Below are positions 1 to 7,344 of a stretch of 64,000 nucleotides of DNA, piece after piece. The translations under genes were made by a program, and so were the position numbers. The stretch lies in contig JAUHXM010000005.1 of NCBI GenBank assembly GCA_030426605.1, positions 1-64,000 on the forward strand. Reading direction: 5' to 3'. Each line of letters opens with the position of its first letter. Positions within the stretch are counted from its first letter, which is position 1. The notes below the pieces were generated by a model. It made no database searches. It worked only from the letters and a program-made list of their open reading frames with translations, and had not been told where the DNA came from. This DNA is from Phycisphaerae bacterium. GTDB lineage: Bacteria; Planctomycetota; Phycisphaerae; Phycisphaerales; UBA1924.

Positions 1-371
1 TCCACCATCGCCCGCAGCGGCGGTTCGGAGAAGAACGCGCGAAGGTGCGCGTGCATGCGCTTGGATTGCTCCAGCGACCCGCCCAGGATGCGGACCTCGA
101 TGCCGTCCTTGAAGACCAGATCGAGCAGCGTGGCGACGGCGGCGAGGAATGTCTTGCCCCCGCCCCGGTTCGCCCACACGACCAGATCGCGCGGCAGCTG
201 CGTCTCCTCGAACGCGTGCCACAAATAATCGAACGGCGACGCGTGCCCCGCGATCAGCGGTCGTGTCGGCACGCTCACCCCGAGATATTCGCGCACGAGC
301 GCGTGCAACGCGTCGCGCGTGCGCGGCCTCGCCAGCGCACGCGGCGTCCCCGACGGATCGATCTCCCCCAC
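1..371 (-). CDS. Phage terminase large-subunit-like ATPase (3' part outside window)
   Basis: The open frame starts at a GTG (371) and runs off the left edge after 123 codons, so only the N-terminal part is visible. Residues about 65-74 read VVWANRGGGKT, a Walker A/P-loop of the kind found in large terminase subunits, followed by a hydrophobic helix and a second strand (VRILGGSLEQS) typical of the terminase ATPase core. Terminases cut and package phage DNA into proheads; here the nuclease half cannot be seen. The start lies 12 bases after the stop of the 63-residue gene upstream, so it probably belongs to the same operon as the ABC-GNAT gene. A helicase-like or GTA-type packaging ATPase is the main alternative. 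Confidence 0.7.
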   Translation of the reverse strand, partial: MGEIDPSGTPRALARPRTRDALHALVREYLGVSVPTRPLIAGHASPFDYLWHAFEETQLPRDLVVWANRGGGKTFLAAVATLLDLVFKDGIEVRILGGSLEQSKRMHAHLRAFFSEPPLRAMV

Positions 372-383
372 TCCAACCCCCCA

Positions 384-575
384 TCATCCAGGTTTGCAAT
401 CCGAGCCGCGATCCGAATCGCGCTTGATCCCCAACGCCAGCAGCAACGCGCGCGCCCGATCGCGGTCGATCGCCCGCAGCGCCCGGACGACCTCCCGGCG
501 CTGCCCGGCGGTCAGGAAGAACGTCACGGCGCTGGGCAGCGTGTCCGGGTTGGGCGCGGGCATCGGCTTGGTCAT
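384..575 (-). CDS. Small hypothetical protein, 63 aa
   Basis: I do not recognise this protein. It starts at an ATG whose first four bases (ATGA) overlap the stop of the ABC-GNAT gene upstream, and it ends 12 bases before the terminase-like gene. That translational coupling is the main reason to believe it. The product has a proline-rich N-terminus, then a predicted helical segment rich in Arg/Asp/Ala (about residues 20-50), and no membrane segment or Cys cluster. A small gene directly before a large terminase is the usual place for a small terminase subunit or adaptor, but no sequence feature proves that role. Confidence 0.55.
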   Translation of the reverse strand: MTKPMPAPNPDTLPSAVTFFLTAGQRREVVRALRAIDRDRARALLLALGIKRDSDRGSDCKPG

Positions 576-1924
576 GCCGCCCTCCCCGAGGCGTACGCGA
601 CGGCGGGCGTGCACGCGAGCGACGCCGCCGCGCGGACACGCGTGCCGCCGTCGAGCCCGCGCAGCCCGCGTGCGAGCTTGCGATCACGGGCCCACCGCTC
701 CAGCTCGCGCCGGATCAGGGGGTCCTCCCAGAGGGCCTCCGCGTCCTCGGGCCCGAGGCCCCGCTCGGCGCAGGCGCCCCGCGCATCGAGCGCGTCGAGC
801 CAGCGGGCATCGACGTGCCCCGTCGCGAGGGGGTAGGCGTGCATCCCGGCCCGCTCGAAGAACGGGCTGTACGCGCCCATCTGCGCGACGGCTTCCGTCG
901 CGACGGTCGCGTGCTCGCGCAGGTAGGTCTCGACGAGTCGGCGGGCGATGCCGAGCCCGCGGCTCGCCGGCTCGACGATGACCCGCGAGATGCACCGGAG
1001 ATCGCGGTTGAGGCGTTCGGCGCGCGATCGCTTGTCGCCGGTCGTGAACCGCCCCGGCCACGCCAGGTCGCGCCAGGCACCGTTCAGGGTGGGCATCGAC
1101 GCGACGAGCACGCCCGCGCGTCGTTCGGACCCGTCGGGCAGGGTGCGGACGGCGCGCAGGACCCGTGCGCTTGTCGCCGGGCTCGCCCCCCGGTAGTGGT
1201 GCGGGGCGAGCGCGGCGTGGTCGTCCCGGCCGCCTTGCTCGATCCGGACGCGGACCGGTGACGGGGCGTGCGCGGGCTCGACGACCGCGCCCGCGTTCCC
1301 GACGCGCACGACCGCGTCGGCGCCGGCGAGCGTCGGGAGGTCCTCGTGCGCGCTGGCGGCGACGACGCGGACGCCGCTCACCCGCGCCCAGCGGGAGACG
1401 GTGCGCGCGACGCCCTGGGCCGTCGCCCGGTCGAGGACGGAGGCGAACTCGTCCCACACGAGCCAGCAGCCTGGGGTGGCCCGTCTCATGGCGATCGCGA
1501 GCGAGAGCCTCGCGCGTTCGCCGGCGCTCAGCTCGGCGGGCGTGCGCGGGAGCAGCACCGCGTCGCCCAGCCCCGCCCAGGCGAGGGCGGAGAGCCGCTC
1601 GCGGATCGAGCCGTCGAGGCGGTCGGCGACGGACCGCGCGGTGTCCCGCTCGAGCGACGCGACCGCGGGCGTGTCGGCGAGACGGGCCCCGCGCTCGGCG
1701 AGGCAGCGGCGCAGGCCGCGCAGCAGCGTTGATTTGCCCGAGCCGGAGGGCCCGGTGACGGCGATGAACGGGCTCAGCCCCACCCGATCGAGGACCGCCG
1801 AGGCGTCATCGATCGTCGTGTCCCGTCGCGTGTTTGGGCGCGTGGGCAGAACGCCGAACGGCGCGCACGCGGCGTGCAGGGCCGCCGACATGGGGGCGTC
1901 TGTTGGAACGAGGCGGACGCTCAC
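572..1924 (-). CDS. ABC-type ATPase fused to a GNAT acetyltransferase
   Basis: The 450-residue product has two enzymatic modules. The first is an ABC ATPase without membrane segments: Walker A GPSGSGKST (about 58-66), signature LSAGE (132-136), Walker B CWLVWDEF with catalytic Glu (153-160), D-loop SVLD and an H-loop His near 193. The second is a GNAT domain with the acetyl-CoA loop in VIVEPASRGLGIARRLV (about 315-331) and a C-terminal SPFFERAGM element (353-361). The GTG start overlaps the stop of the two-HTH gene (GTGA), and the stop overlaps the next gene (ATGA). No transporter partner is present and the neighbour is a terminase, so a nucleic-acid substrate is more likely than transport. 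The start at 1924 was chosen for coupling; an ATG 11 codons later is possible. Confidence 0.85.
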   Translation of the reverse strand: MSVRLVPTDAPMSAALHAACAPFGVLPTRPNTRRDTTIDDASAVLDRVGLSPFIAVTGPSGSGKSTLLRGLRRCLAERGARLADTPAVASLERDTARSVADRLDGSIRERLSALAWAGLGDAVLLPRTPAELSAGERARLSLAIAMRRATPGCWLVWDEFASVLDRATAQGVARTVSRWARVSGVRVVAASAHEDLPTLAGADAVVRVGNAGAVVEPAHAPSPVRVRIEQGGRDDHAALAPHHYRGASPATSARVLRAVRTLPDGSERRAGVLVASMPTLNGAWRDLAWPGRFTTGDKRSRAERLNRDLRCISRVIVEPASRGLGIARRLVETYLREHATVATEAVAQMGAYSPFFERAGMHAYPLATGHVDARWLDALDARGACAERGLGPEDAEALWEDPLIRRELERWARDRKLARGLRGLDGGTRVRAAASLACTPAVAYASGRAA

Positions 1925-2376
1925 GCCGACACCCGTGGTTCGTTCGCGGCGTTGTAGAGGGCCTCGATGGCTTCTTTGTGGCGTCGCACGGTGTGGTAGG
2001 AGACGCCGAGGCGTTGGGACGCCGCGCGCATGGAGAGGCCTTCGAGGATCGTGAGGTCCGCGACGCGGCGGCGGGTGGGGGTCCACCTGGTTCGGGCGCG
2101 CATCACGAACGCGACGCGGTCGCTCAGGGCCCGATCGACGGCGCGGCGGACGCGTCGGCGGACGGCGCGTGGGTCCTGGCGGGTGAGGTGCGCGATCTCG
2201 ACGGCGGTGCGTCCGTCGCGGAAGACCGACTCGACGAGGGCCCGCTCGGGCGGGGGCAGCCAGCCGGCCCGGTCGAGCACCTGATCGACCCACGCGCCGC
2301 GTCGGCGACGGCGGAGGTCCGCGCCCTCGTCCGGGTCCCACGCGCGATCGAGCCCACTTGATCCACTCCTGCCCAT
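1921..2376 (-). CDS. Two-HTH sigma-region-4-like regulator
   Basis: The 151-residue protein contains two helix-turn-helix segments. The first (about 45-85) resembles sigma-70 region 4, with an acidic/aliphatic first helix then TAVEIAHLTRQDPRAVRRRV. The second (about 105-140, RRVADLTILEGLSMRAASQRLGVSYHTVRRHKEAI, not quoted contiguously in any database form) is LuxR/sigma-r4-like. It is the first gene of the leftward operon and faces the repressor across the operator region. A GAAGG-type ribosome site precedes the ATG. By position it could activate late phage-like functions, as small sigma-like activators do in many phages; that role is inferred. Confidence 0.7.
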   Translation of the reverse strand: MGRSGSSGLDRAWDPDEGADLRRRRRGAWVDQVLDRAGWLPPPERALVESVFRDGRTAVEIAHLTRQDPRAVRRRVRRAVDRALSDRVAFVMRARTRWTPTRRRVADLTILEGLSMRAASQRLGVSYHTVRRHKEAIEALYNAANEPRVSA

Positions 2377-2400
2377 CCGTCACCCCTTCCCGAGCATGGC

Positions 2401-2470
2401 ATTCCACAATGGAATACAATCTCACCATTGTATTCTTGACTAGAAGACAATTGCAAGGTATATGTTTGGC
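2401..2470. promoter_or_regulatory. Overlapping divergent promoters with nested operators
   Basis: A perfect 9-bp inverted repeat (GAATACAAT 2412-2420, ATTGTATTC 2427-2435) abuts a rightward -35 TTGACT (2436-2441), which has a 17-bp spacer and -10 TATATG (2459-2464). A leftward promoter uses TTGCAA (2456-2451), an 18-bp spacer and TACAAT (2432-2427), so its -10 lies inside the repeat. Two further nested repeats are visible: ATTCC/GGAAT (2401-2415) and ACAATGG/CCATTGT (2406-2431). A dimer bound at the main repeat would cover the leftward -10 and touch the edge of the rightward -35, the geometry of repression plus self-activation. Confidence 0.75.
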
Positions 2471-3319
2471 ATGGCATCGAATGAGCGCGCAACCGGGGAT
2501 GATCGAGCCGCGGGCGAGCCCGCCGCGTTGGGCGAACTGATCCGGCGACGCCGACGGGCGCTCGGCTGGACGCTGGCGGAGGCCGCCGAGCGTGTCGGGT
2601 GCCACCGGTCGTACCTGTCGAACCTGGAGCGTGGGCAGCGCGAGAAGCCCAGCGAGGCGATGATCGTGCGGCTCGCGCGTGCGCTGGAGATGGATGAGAA
2701 GACGCTGCGGAGGGCGTCCGAATGGGCGCGGGCGCCTGAGTCGGTCCGGCGGGGCGTCTCGTCGCTGCACGAGGCCGCGCGGGCGACGTCCGCGTTGAGC
2801 GCGCTTCTCCGGCGTGACGGGCTGGACGAGGCGTATCGCTCGGGCGAGCTCGGGCGTGTGCTTGAGCGCTTGCGGGCCGGCGACACGGAGCGTGTGAGCG
2901 CGGCCCTGCCGCACGAGGTCCCCGTGATCAACTCCGTGACGGCGGGGTACCCGCACGATTTCGGGGATCTCGGGTACCCCGCGCGGGTCGCGGACGAGTA
3001 TGTCCGCTGCCCGGATCTGCACGACCCGGACGCGTTCGCGGCGCGCGTGGTGGGCGACTCGATGGAGCCGACGTACGTCGAGGGGGATCTGGTCGTGTTC
3101 AGCCCGATCCGCGACGCGGAGTCGGGCTCGGATTGCTTTGTGCGGCTCGAGCCGGACCACGAGAGCACGTTCAAGCGGGTGTACTTTGAGACGGGGGAGG
3201 CGGGCGAGGAGCTGATCCGGATCCAGCCGATCAACAACCGGTACCCGCCGCGGGTCGTGCCGCGCGATCGGGTCGCGGGGCTGTATCGGGCTGTGAGCCT
3301 GATGCGGCGTGTGCCCTGA
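2471..3319 (+). CDS. XRE-family CI/LexA-like self-cleaving repressor
   Basis: The 282-residue protein has an N-terminal XRE helix-turn-helix (about 21-75, LAEAAERVGCHRSYLSNLE) and a C-terminal S24 peptidase domain. The catalytic pair is visible: Ser197 in GDSMEPTYVEGD and Lys235 in STFKRVYF, 38 residues apart. An Ala158-Gly159 bond in the linker is the expected self-cleavage site. Such repressors are inactivated by RecA-stimulated autocleavage after DNA damage. I place the start at ATG 2471 rather than the in-frame ATG 2462, because 2462 lies inside the -10 hexamer and a transcript from that promoter would begin at about 2471, giving a leaderless mRNA. It is divergent from the regulator/ABC-GNAT/terminase operon, which it presumably represses. 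Confidence 0.9.
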   Translation: MASNERATGDDRAAGEPAALGELIRRRRRALGWTLAEAAERVGCHRSYLSNLERGQREKPSEAMIVRLARALEMDEKTLRRASEWARAPESVRRGVSSLHEAARATSALSALLRRDGLDEAYRSGELGRVLERLRAGDTERVSAALPHEVPVINSVTAGYPHDFGDLGYPARVADEYVRCPDLHDPDAFAARVVGDSMEPTYVEGDLVVFSPIRDAESGSDCFVRLEPDHESTFKRVYFETGEAGEELIRIQPINNRYPPRVVPRDRVAGLYRAVSLMRRVP

Positions 3320-3484
3320 GTGAGCCGCCTGGTGTGAAGCTGGGCAGGGGGTGTGTGGCGAGGATCCGACGCCGGCCCGGTGCGTACCGGCCTGCCCGGG
3401 TGGGGGACGGGCCCGGACGCCGCCCCTACCATCGAGACCACCCGAGCTGGACCCGGATCGGGGCATCAACCGGAGGCAGGCGCG

Positions 3485-4390
3485 ATGGCGAAGATGTTCT
3501 ACACGGTCGAGGAAGCCGCGGCGAAGCTGGGCATGACTCCCGACGAGGTCCAGGGGCTCGGTGAGTCCGGGCAGTTGCAGGAGTTCCGCGACCGCGACCG
3601 GCTGATGTTCAAGCGTGACCAGGTCGATCTGCTGGCGGGTGACGGCGGCGACGACGATGAGATCGGCGATGAGATCAAGCTCGCCGACTCGGGCGAGCTC
3701 GAGCCCATGAGCCTGTCTTCGTCCGGGTCGGGGTCGGCGTTCAATGACTCGCGTGCCGGTTCCGGGTCGGGCGATACGGGCGTGAGCATCTTTGATCCCG
3801 ACGAGTCGGACGCGGACGCGAACGCGGACACGCTGATCACTGGTTCGCCCGTCGGGATGCCCGACCTGAACGATGCGAGCGCGTCGGGCTCCGGGTTGGC
3901 GCAGCTGTCGCTTGAGGCGGACGACACGAGCCTCGGTTCTGATCTGCTGTCGGACCTCGGGGGCTCGGGCGCCGGTGCGAGCGGCACGGGCATGTCCGCC
4001 GGCTCGGCGGCGCCGGCGGGCGACGCCGGCGCGAGTGGGTTCGGCACGGGGCTGGGGATGGGCGACTCGAACGCGGGCTCGCTGTTCGAGGGCGGGTCGG
4101 CGGAGCCTGATTTCGGCGCGCCCGCCGCGGCGGGGGCGGCGATGGTCGGCGGGATCGCGGCAGAGCCGTACGACGGCGCGTGGTCGGGGATCGCGGCTGG
4201 CGCGGCGCTCGGGGCGGTGCTGTTGCTCGCGGCCACGCTCGGCGTGACGATCCTGGGGTTCGCGGGCGAGGGTGCCGCGGAGCTTCTGGGGGGCGTCGAT
4301 TCGACGATGATCATGATCATCGCGGGCGGCGGGATGGCGGTCGTCGGGCTGTTCGCGGCGGTCGGCTGGTTCATGCTCCGCAAGGGCTGA
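3485..4390 (+). CDS. MerR-like HTH protein with C-terminal membrane anchor
   Basis: The 301-residue product begins with an excisionase/MerR-type winged helix (FYTVEEAAAKLGMTPDEVQ, residues 4-22, through about 60). A long low-complexity linker follows (about 60-225), rich in Ser, Gly, Asp and Ala. Two transmembrane segments close the protein: about 236-258 and 272-295, ending with a short basic tail. Soluble DNA-binding domain, disordered linker and membrane anchor suggest a membrane-tethered DNA-binding or scaffolding protein, but no ligand or partner is evident. The ATG at 3485 follows a GGAGG ribosome site. A TACCAT hexamer at 3427-3432 may be the -10. It is not obviously part of the phage-like module. 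Confidence 0.75.
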   Translation: MAKMFYTVEEAAAKLGMTPDEVQGLGESGQLQEFRDRDRLMFKRDQVDLLAGDGGDDDEIGDEIKLADSGELEPMSLSSSGSGSAFNDSRAGSGSGDTGVSIFDPDESDADANADTLITGSPVGMPDLNDASASGSGLAQLSLEADDTSLGSDLLSDLGGSGAGASGTGMSAGSAAPAGDAGASGFGTGLGMGDSNAGSLFEGGSAEPDFGAPAAAGAAMVGGIAAEPYDGAWSGIAAGAALGAVLLLAATLGVTILGFAGEGAAELLGGVDSTMIMIIAGGGMAVVGLFAAVGWFMLRKG

Positions 4391-4480
4391 AGCGCCTCAA
4401 CGAAAAATCCGAGCGTGTCGTGTCACCCGTGGGGTGTCGTTGTCTCTTCTCCGGATCCGAGGAGAACGACCACGCACACG

Positions 4481-4573
4481 ATGCGCACCACCAAGGCCTG
4501 CTTGTTGGCGGGGCGGCGTGGGTTTTTAGTGGGGCCTCGTGAGCCCGTCGGGTACCGTGCGCTCCTGACTTGA
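4481..4573 (+). pseudogene. Possible 5' remnant of a fifth dockerin-protein paralogue
   Basis: A GAGGAG ribosome site (about 4459-4464) and an ATG (4481) open a 30-codon frame starting MRTTKACLLAG, which resembles the signal-peptide starts of the downstream paralogues (MTTRANTACLFGG and similar). After 11 codons the resemblance is lost and the frame ends at a TGA (4571). I read this as the truncated head of another tandem copy. A genuine short leader peptide, or chance, remain possible. Confidence 0.35.
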
Positions 4574-4587
4574 GAGGAGCCTCCGCC

Positions 4588-5235
4588 ATGAGCACCACCA
4601 CCCGATCGGTCGCCCGCGCTTGCCTCTTTGGCGGCACGCTGTTCGCCGCCGGTCTCTCGGCCGACGCCGCCCCCGAGTTCATCTACGGCCCGTACGCGCA
4701 GGGACGCGTCCTGACCGACCCGGACGGCACCGGGCTCGTCGAGCTCAAGCAGTACACGTTCGGCCCAGCGCCATTCCTGCCGGGGGTCCTGGACTCGTCC
4801 GGCACGACCGCCAGCTTCGGCGCGGGGCTGGGGGAGATGTGGTTCACGCACGATCGTCCGGGCGCGACGCTCAACTACTCCGCGGCGCTTTTTGATGCGT
4901 ACTTCACCGTGTCCGAGCCGGGCACGCTCGAGATCGACTGGGACGCGGGCGGGTGGTTCGACATCGCCCTCATGCTCGACGACGGCAACGTTGTCTTCAG
5001 CCTGGACTTCTCGGGCGCCGGGTCCGAGGTCGTCGCCGTCGTGCCCGGGCATCAGTACCGCGTCTTTCTGGGCACGTACGGCTGGGACCCAGGGGGCAGC
5101 TCGTGGGGGCGTGTGCGGCTGGTGGGCGACTCGGGCCCCACGGGGTGCAACGCCGCGGACATCAACGGCGACGGCGTTCTCAACTTTGACGACATCGATG
5201 CTTTCGTCGATGGATTTCTTGGCGGATGCGAGTGA
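4588..5235 (+). CDS. Secreted dockerin-tailed protein, paralogue 1
   Basis: This is the first of four tandem paralogues of about 210 residues. The 215-residue product has a signal peptide (basic start, then ACLFGGTLFAAGLSADAA, cleavage near residue 28), a beta-rich body of unknown function, and a C-terminal GC-type dockerin tail: a Cys about 30 residues from the end, one calcium-loop-like repeat (DINGDGVLNFDDIDAF), then FLGGCE. True cellulosomal dockerins have two such loops; the single-loop GC-type tail is a planctomycete-associated form. A strong GAGGAG site precedes the ATG. The body fold suggests a binding or structural domain rather than an enzyme, since no catalytic motif is visible. 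Confidence 0.8.
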   Translation: MSTTTRSVARACLFGGTLFAAGLSADAAPEFIYGPYAQGRVLTDPDGTGLVELKQYTFGPAPFLPGVLDSSGTTASFGAGLGEMWFTHDRPGATLNYSAALFDAYFTVSEPGTLEIDWDAGGWFDIALMLDDGNVVFSLDFSGAGSEVVAVVPGHQYRVFLGTYGWDPGGSSWGRVRLVGDSGPTGCNAADINGDGVLNFDDIDAFVDGFLGGCE

Positions 5236-5279
5236 GGCACCCCGGGTTTCAACGCTCTTTCTTCCGGAAGGAGCACGCC

Positions 5280-5915
5280 ATGACCACCCGTGCCAACACC
5301 GCCTGTCTGTTCGGAGGGGCCCTGCTCGCCGCGGGCATCGCAACAAGCGACGCGAACGCCGACGGCTTCGCGTTCGCGCTCACCTCGGGCGTGATCTCCG
5401 GCGACCGCGCCGTGGGCAACGACCTGAGTCTCCAGCCTTCTTCGAACACCATCCCGGGATTCGCGGTCGCCGCGTACGGCGTCGGCGACTTCTACGGCAG
5501 CACGCAGGCGACCACGCACGAGCTCTCGTTCGTGCACGAACGCGGCGCATCGGGCACGTTCGTCGAGTCTTACGTGGGGGTCGGTGCGTACGCGTACGTC
5601 CTGACGCAGAGCACGCTCAACATCGCGTGGGAGTTCGGCGCGTGGGACACCACGACCTGCGTGGTGCTCGACGCGACGAACAACGCCACCGTGTTCGACG
5701 CGGGGCTGGCCAGCTCGGGGGAGACCTCGGTGGTCCTTGAGCCAGGGGTGAAATACCTGCTGCTCGCCTCGACGCGCGGCGCGGCGGCGGGAGGGGATGC
5801 CTTCGGGCGGTTCACGTTCAACGAAACCTGCCCCGCGGACATCAACGGCGACGGCGTTCTGAACTTCGACGACATCGACGCTTTCGTCAACAGCTTCCTC
5901 GGTGGGTGCCCTTGA
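5280..5915 (+). CDS. Secreted dockerin-tailed protein, paralogue 2
   Basis: The 211-residue protein has a signal peptide (NTACLFGGALLAAGIATSDANA, cleavage near residue 25), a beta-rich central domain and a tail with Cys, DINGDGVLNFDDIDAF and terminal FLGGCP. It starts 44 bases after the stop of paralogue 1, behind a GGAAGGAG ribosome site, so the two are probably co-transcribed. The body matches paralogue 1 only in pattern (sLNIAWEFGAWDTTTCVVL against gTLEIDWDAGGWFDIALML), whereas the tail-coding DNA is nearly identical. Function is unknown; export and calcium-dependent folding of the tail follow from the motifs. Confidence 0.8.
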   Translation: MTTRANTACLFGGALLAAGIATSDANADGFAFALTSGVISGDRAVGNDLSLQPSSNTIPGFAVAAYGVGDFYGSTQATTHELSFVHERGASGTFVESYVGVGAYAYVLTQSTLNIAWEFGAWDTTTCVVLDATNNATVFDAGLASSGETSVVLEPGVKYLLLASTRGAAAGGDAFGRFTFNETCPADINGDGVLNFDDIDAFVNSFLGGCP

Positions 5916-5960
5916 TCGACGGGCTCGGTTCTGGTCCACTGGGCCCGGAGGGGACCGCCC

Positions 5961-6590
5961 ATGACCGCACCACGCTCAGCGCACCGAACGTGCCTCTTCG
6001 GCGGGACGCTGCTCGCCGCGGGCATCGCGGCGAACTCCGCGCACGCCCAGTCGTTCGCGCACGAGTCGTCGGACTACGCCCTGTTCGCGTCGCCGATCTT
6101 CTTCGGGAACGACACCTCGGGCTCGCTCTTCGGGTTCGGGAGCATCGACCGGTCCATCGCGGACTGGGACGGACAAGCGGTCTCCACGACCGGCGAGATC
6201 TCGGTCTCGCAGAGTCTGGGGACGTCGGGCACGATCACGAGCTCGGGGGCCTATATGAAGACCGTGACGTACGGTCTCAACGGGTGTGCTGCGCAGCTCG
6301 TGTGGGACTTCGGGCCGTGGCCGAACGCGGTCCTGAGCGTCACCGACCTCGACACCGCGACCACCGTGTTTGTCGTTGACGAGGTCACGCCCACCGGGTC
6401 GCAGGTCATCCCGCTGACCGAGGGCGTGCGGTACGAGATCATCGCGTCCATCTCCGGCGCCGCACCCAGCGGCGAATCGTTCGCGGGCGCGTGGGTCTAC
6501 CAACCGTGCCCGGCGGACCTGAACGCCGACGGCGTGCTCAACGTGGACGACATCGACGCCTTCGTCGCCGCGTTCCTCGGCGGGTGCTAG
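5961..6590 (+). CDS. Secreted dockerin-tailed protein, paralogue 3
   Basis: The 209-residue product has a signal peptide ending at a classic Ala-His-Ala cleavage site (residue about 29), then a domain most similar to paralogue 4: both carry a G-fG-S-(I/V) segment near residue 55, SVSQSL/GVAQSL in the middle and VWDF/EWDF strands near 120. The tail is Cys, DLNADGVLNVDDIDAF, FLGGC at the extreme C-terminus. It follows paralogue 2 by 45 bases with a GGAGGGG-like site. No catalytic motif is visible. Tandem duplication with divergence of the body is the simplest history. Confidence 0.8.
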   Translation: MTAPRSAHRTCLFGGTLLAAGIAANSAHAQSFAHESSDYALFASPIFFGNDTSGSLFGFGSIDRSIADWDGQAVSTTGEISVSQSLGTSGTITSSGAYMKTVTYGLNGCAAQLVWDFGPWPNAVLSVTDLDTATTVFVVDEVTPTGSQVIPLTEGVRYEIIASISGAAPSGESFAGAWVYQPCPADLNADGVLNVDDIDAFVAAFLGGC

Positions 6591-6616
6591 CCGCGGCTGG
6601 AGTGAAAGGCGAAGCC

Positions 6617-7255
6617 ATGCGAAACGGACGACACATCCGCGCCCTGTTCGGGGGCGCTTTGTTCTGCGCGGGCATGACGCCCGGCGCGCAGGCCCAGAAC
6701 TTCGGGCACATGCGCGCGCGAGCGGACATGCAGGCCGAACTCGTGATCGGCTACACGTTTGTGTACCACCAGGACATTGGGGGCGTGCTCGGGCTGGGGT
6801 CCGTAAGCTACGAAATGGCCGCGTGGGTGGGGGAGATCGTCGCCGACCCCGAGCGGATCGGGGTCGCGCAGTCGCTTCCCAGCACGAGCACCGCGTTCGC
6901 GTTCGCGGGCGTTTCGGTCGCTTCCAACGTGTATGCCTTGTCGGACATGACTGTCCGCGTCGAGTGGGACTTTGCCGGGTGGACCGGCGACGCCTATGTC
7001 CTGAATATCACCCAGGGGACGACCCCGTTCACGGACCATGTCTCGGGGCCCGTCGGTACCGAGACGTTCGATCTCGCCAAGGGCGACTACTGCGTGTTCG
7101 TGGGCGTCCTTCAGGGATCCGCCGGCGGAGACGACGGGTTTATCAACTTCACGATCCAAAACGAGCCCGACTGCCCGGCGGACCTCGACGGCAACGGCGT
7201 GCTGAACTTCGACGACATCGATCTGTTTGTGGCCGGTTTCCTCGAGGGGTGCTAG
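6617..7255 (+). CDS. Secreted dockerin-tailed protein, paralogue 4
   Basis: The last of the four tandem paralogues, 212 residues, with signal peptide (ALFGGALFCAGMTPGAQA, cleavage near residue 26), a beta-rich body resembling paralogue 3, and a tail with Cys, DLDGNGVLNFDDIDLF and terminal FLEGC. It starts 26 bases after paralogue 3. A hairpin at 7278-7311 follows and separates it from the convergent MarR-type gene, so the dockerin operon probably ends here. Confidence 0.8.
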   Translation: MRNGRHIRALFGGALFCAGMTPGAQAQNFGHMRARADMQAELVIGYTFVYHQDIGGVLGLGSVSYEMAAWVGEIVADPERIGVAQSLPSTSTAFAFAGVSVASNVYALSDMTVRVEWDFAGWTGDAYVLNITQGTTPFTDHVSGPVGTETFDLAKGDYCVFVGVLQGSAGGDDGFINFTIQNEPDCPADLDGNGVLNFDDIDLFVAGFLEGC

Positions 7256-7277
7256 GTCGTGATTGACAGATCGAGTC

Positions 7278-7311
7278 CGTGCCACTGACCCGCCTTCGGG
7301 TTCGTGGCACG
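7278..7311. repeat. Hairpin of the GTGCCACTGACCC family
   Basis: Arms CGTGCCAC (7278-7285) and GTGGCACG (7304-7311) extend inward through GACCC/GGGTT to a six-base loop. It lies between the convergent stops at 7255 and 7345 and could stop transcription from both sides, but no T-tract follows the hairpin on either strand. The same GTGCCACTGACCCG sequence recurs at 36484-36497 and, inverted, at 36551-36564. Confidence 0.7.
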
Positions 7312-7344
7312 AAAAACCGACGGTCCCGATGCGTCGAACAGGTG

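Noticed and set aside
2462-2470. Earlier in-frame ATG for the repressor at 2462
   Set aside because: It overlaps the -10 hexamer of the repressor promoter, so it would not be transcribed; ATG 2471 coincides with the predicted transcript start.
572-3469. A 965-codon open frame on the minus strand spanning the operator and repressor
   Set aside because: It runs antisense to the repressor and through the promoter region; only its part below 1924 has ABC and GNAT motifs. Long antisense frames are common at this GC content.
7278-7311. Strong intrinsic terminator between convergent genes
   Set aside because: The stem is good, but A residues, not T residues, follow on the plus strand and no T-tract follows on the minus strand.
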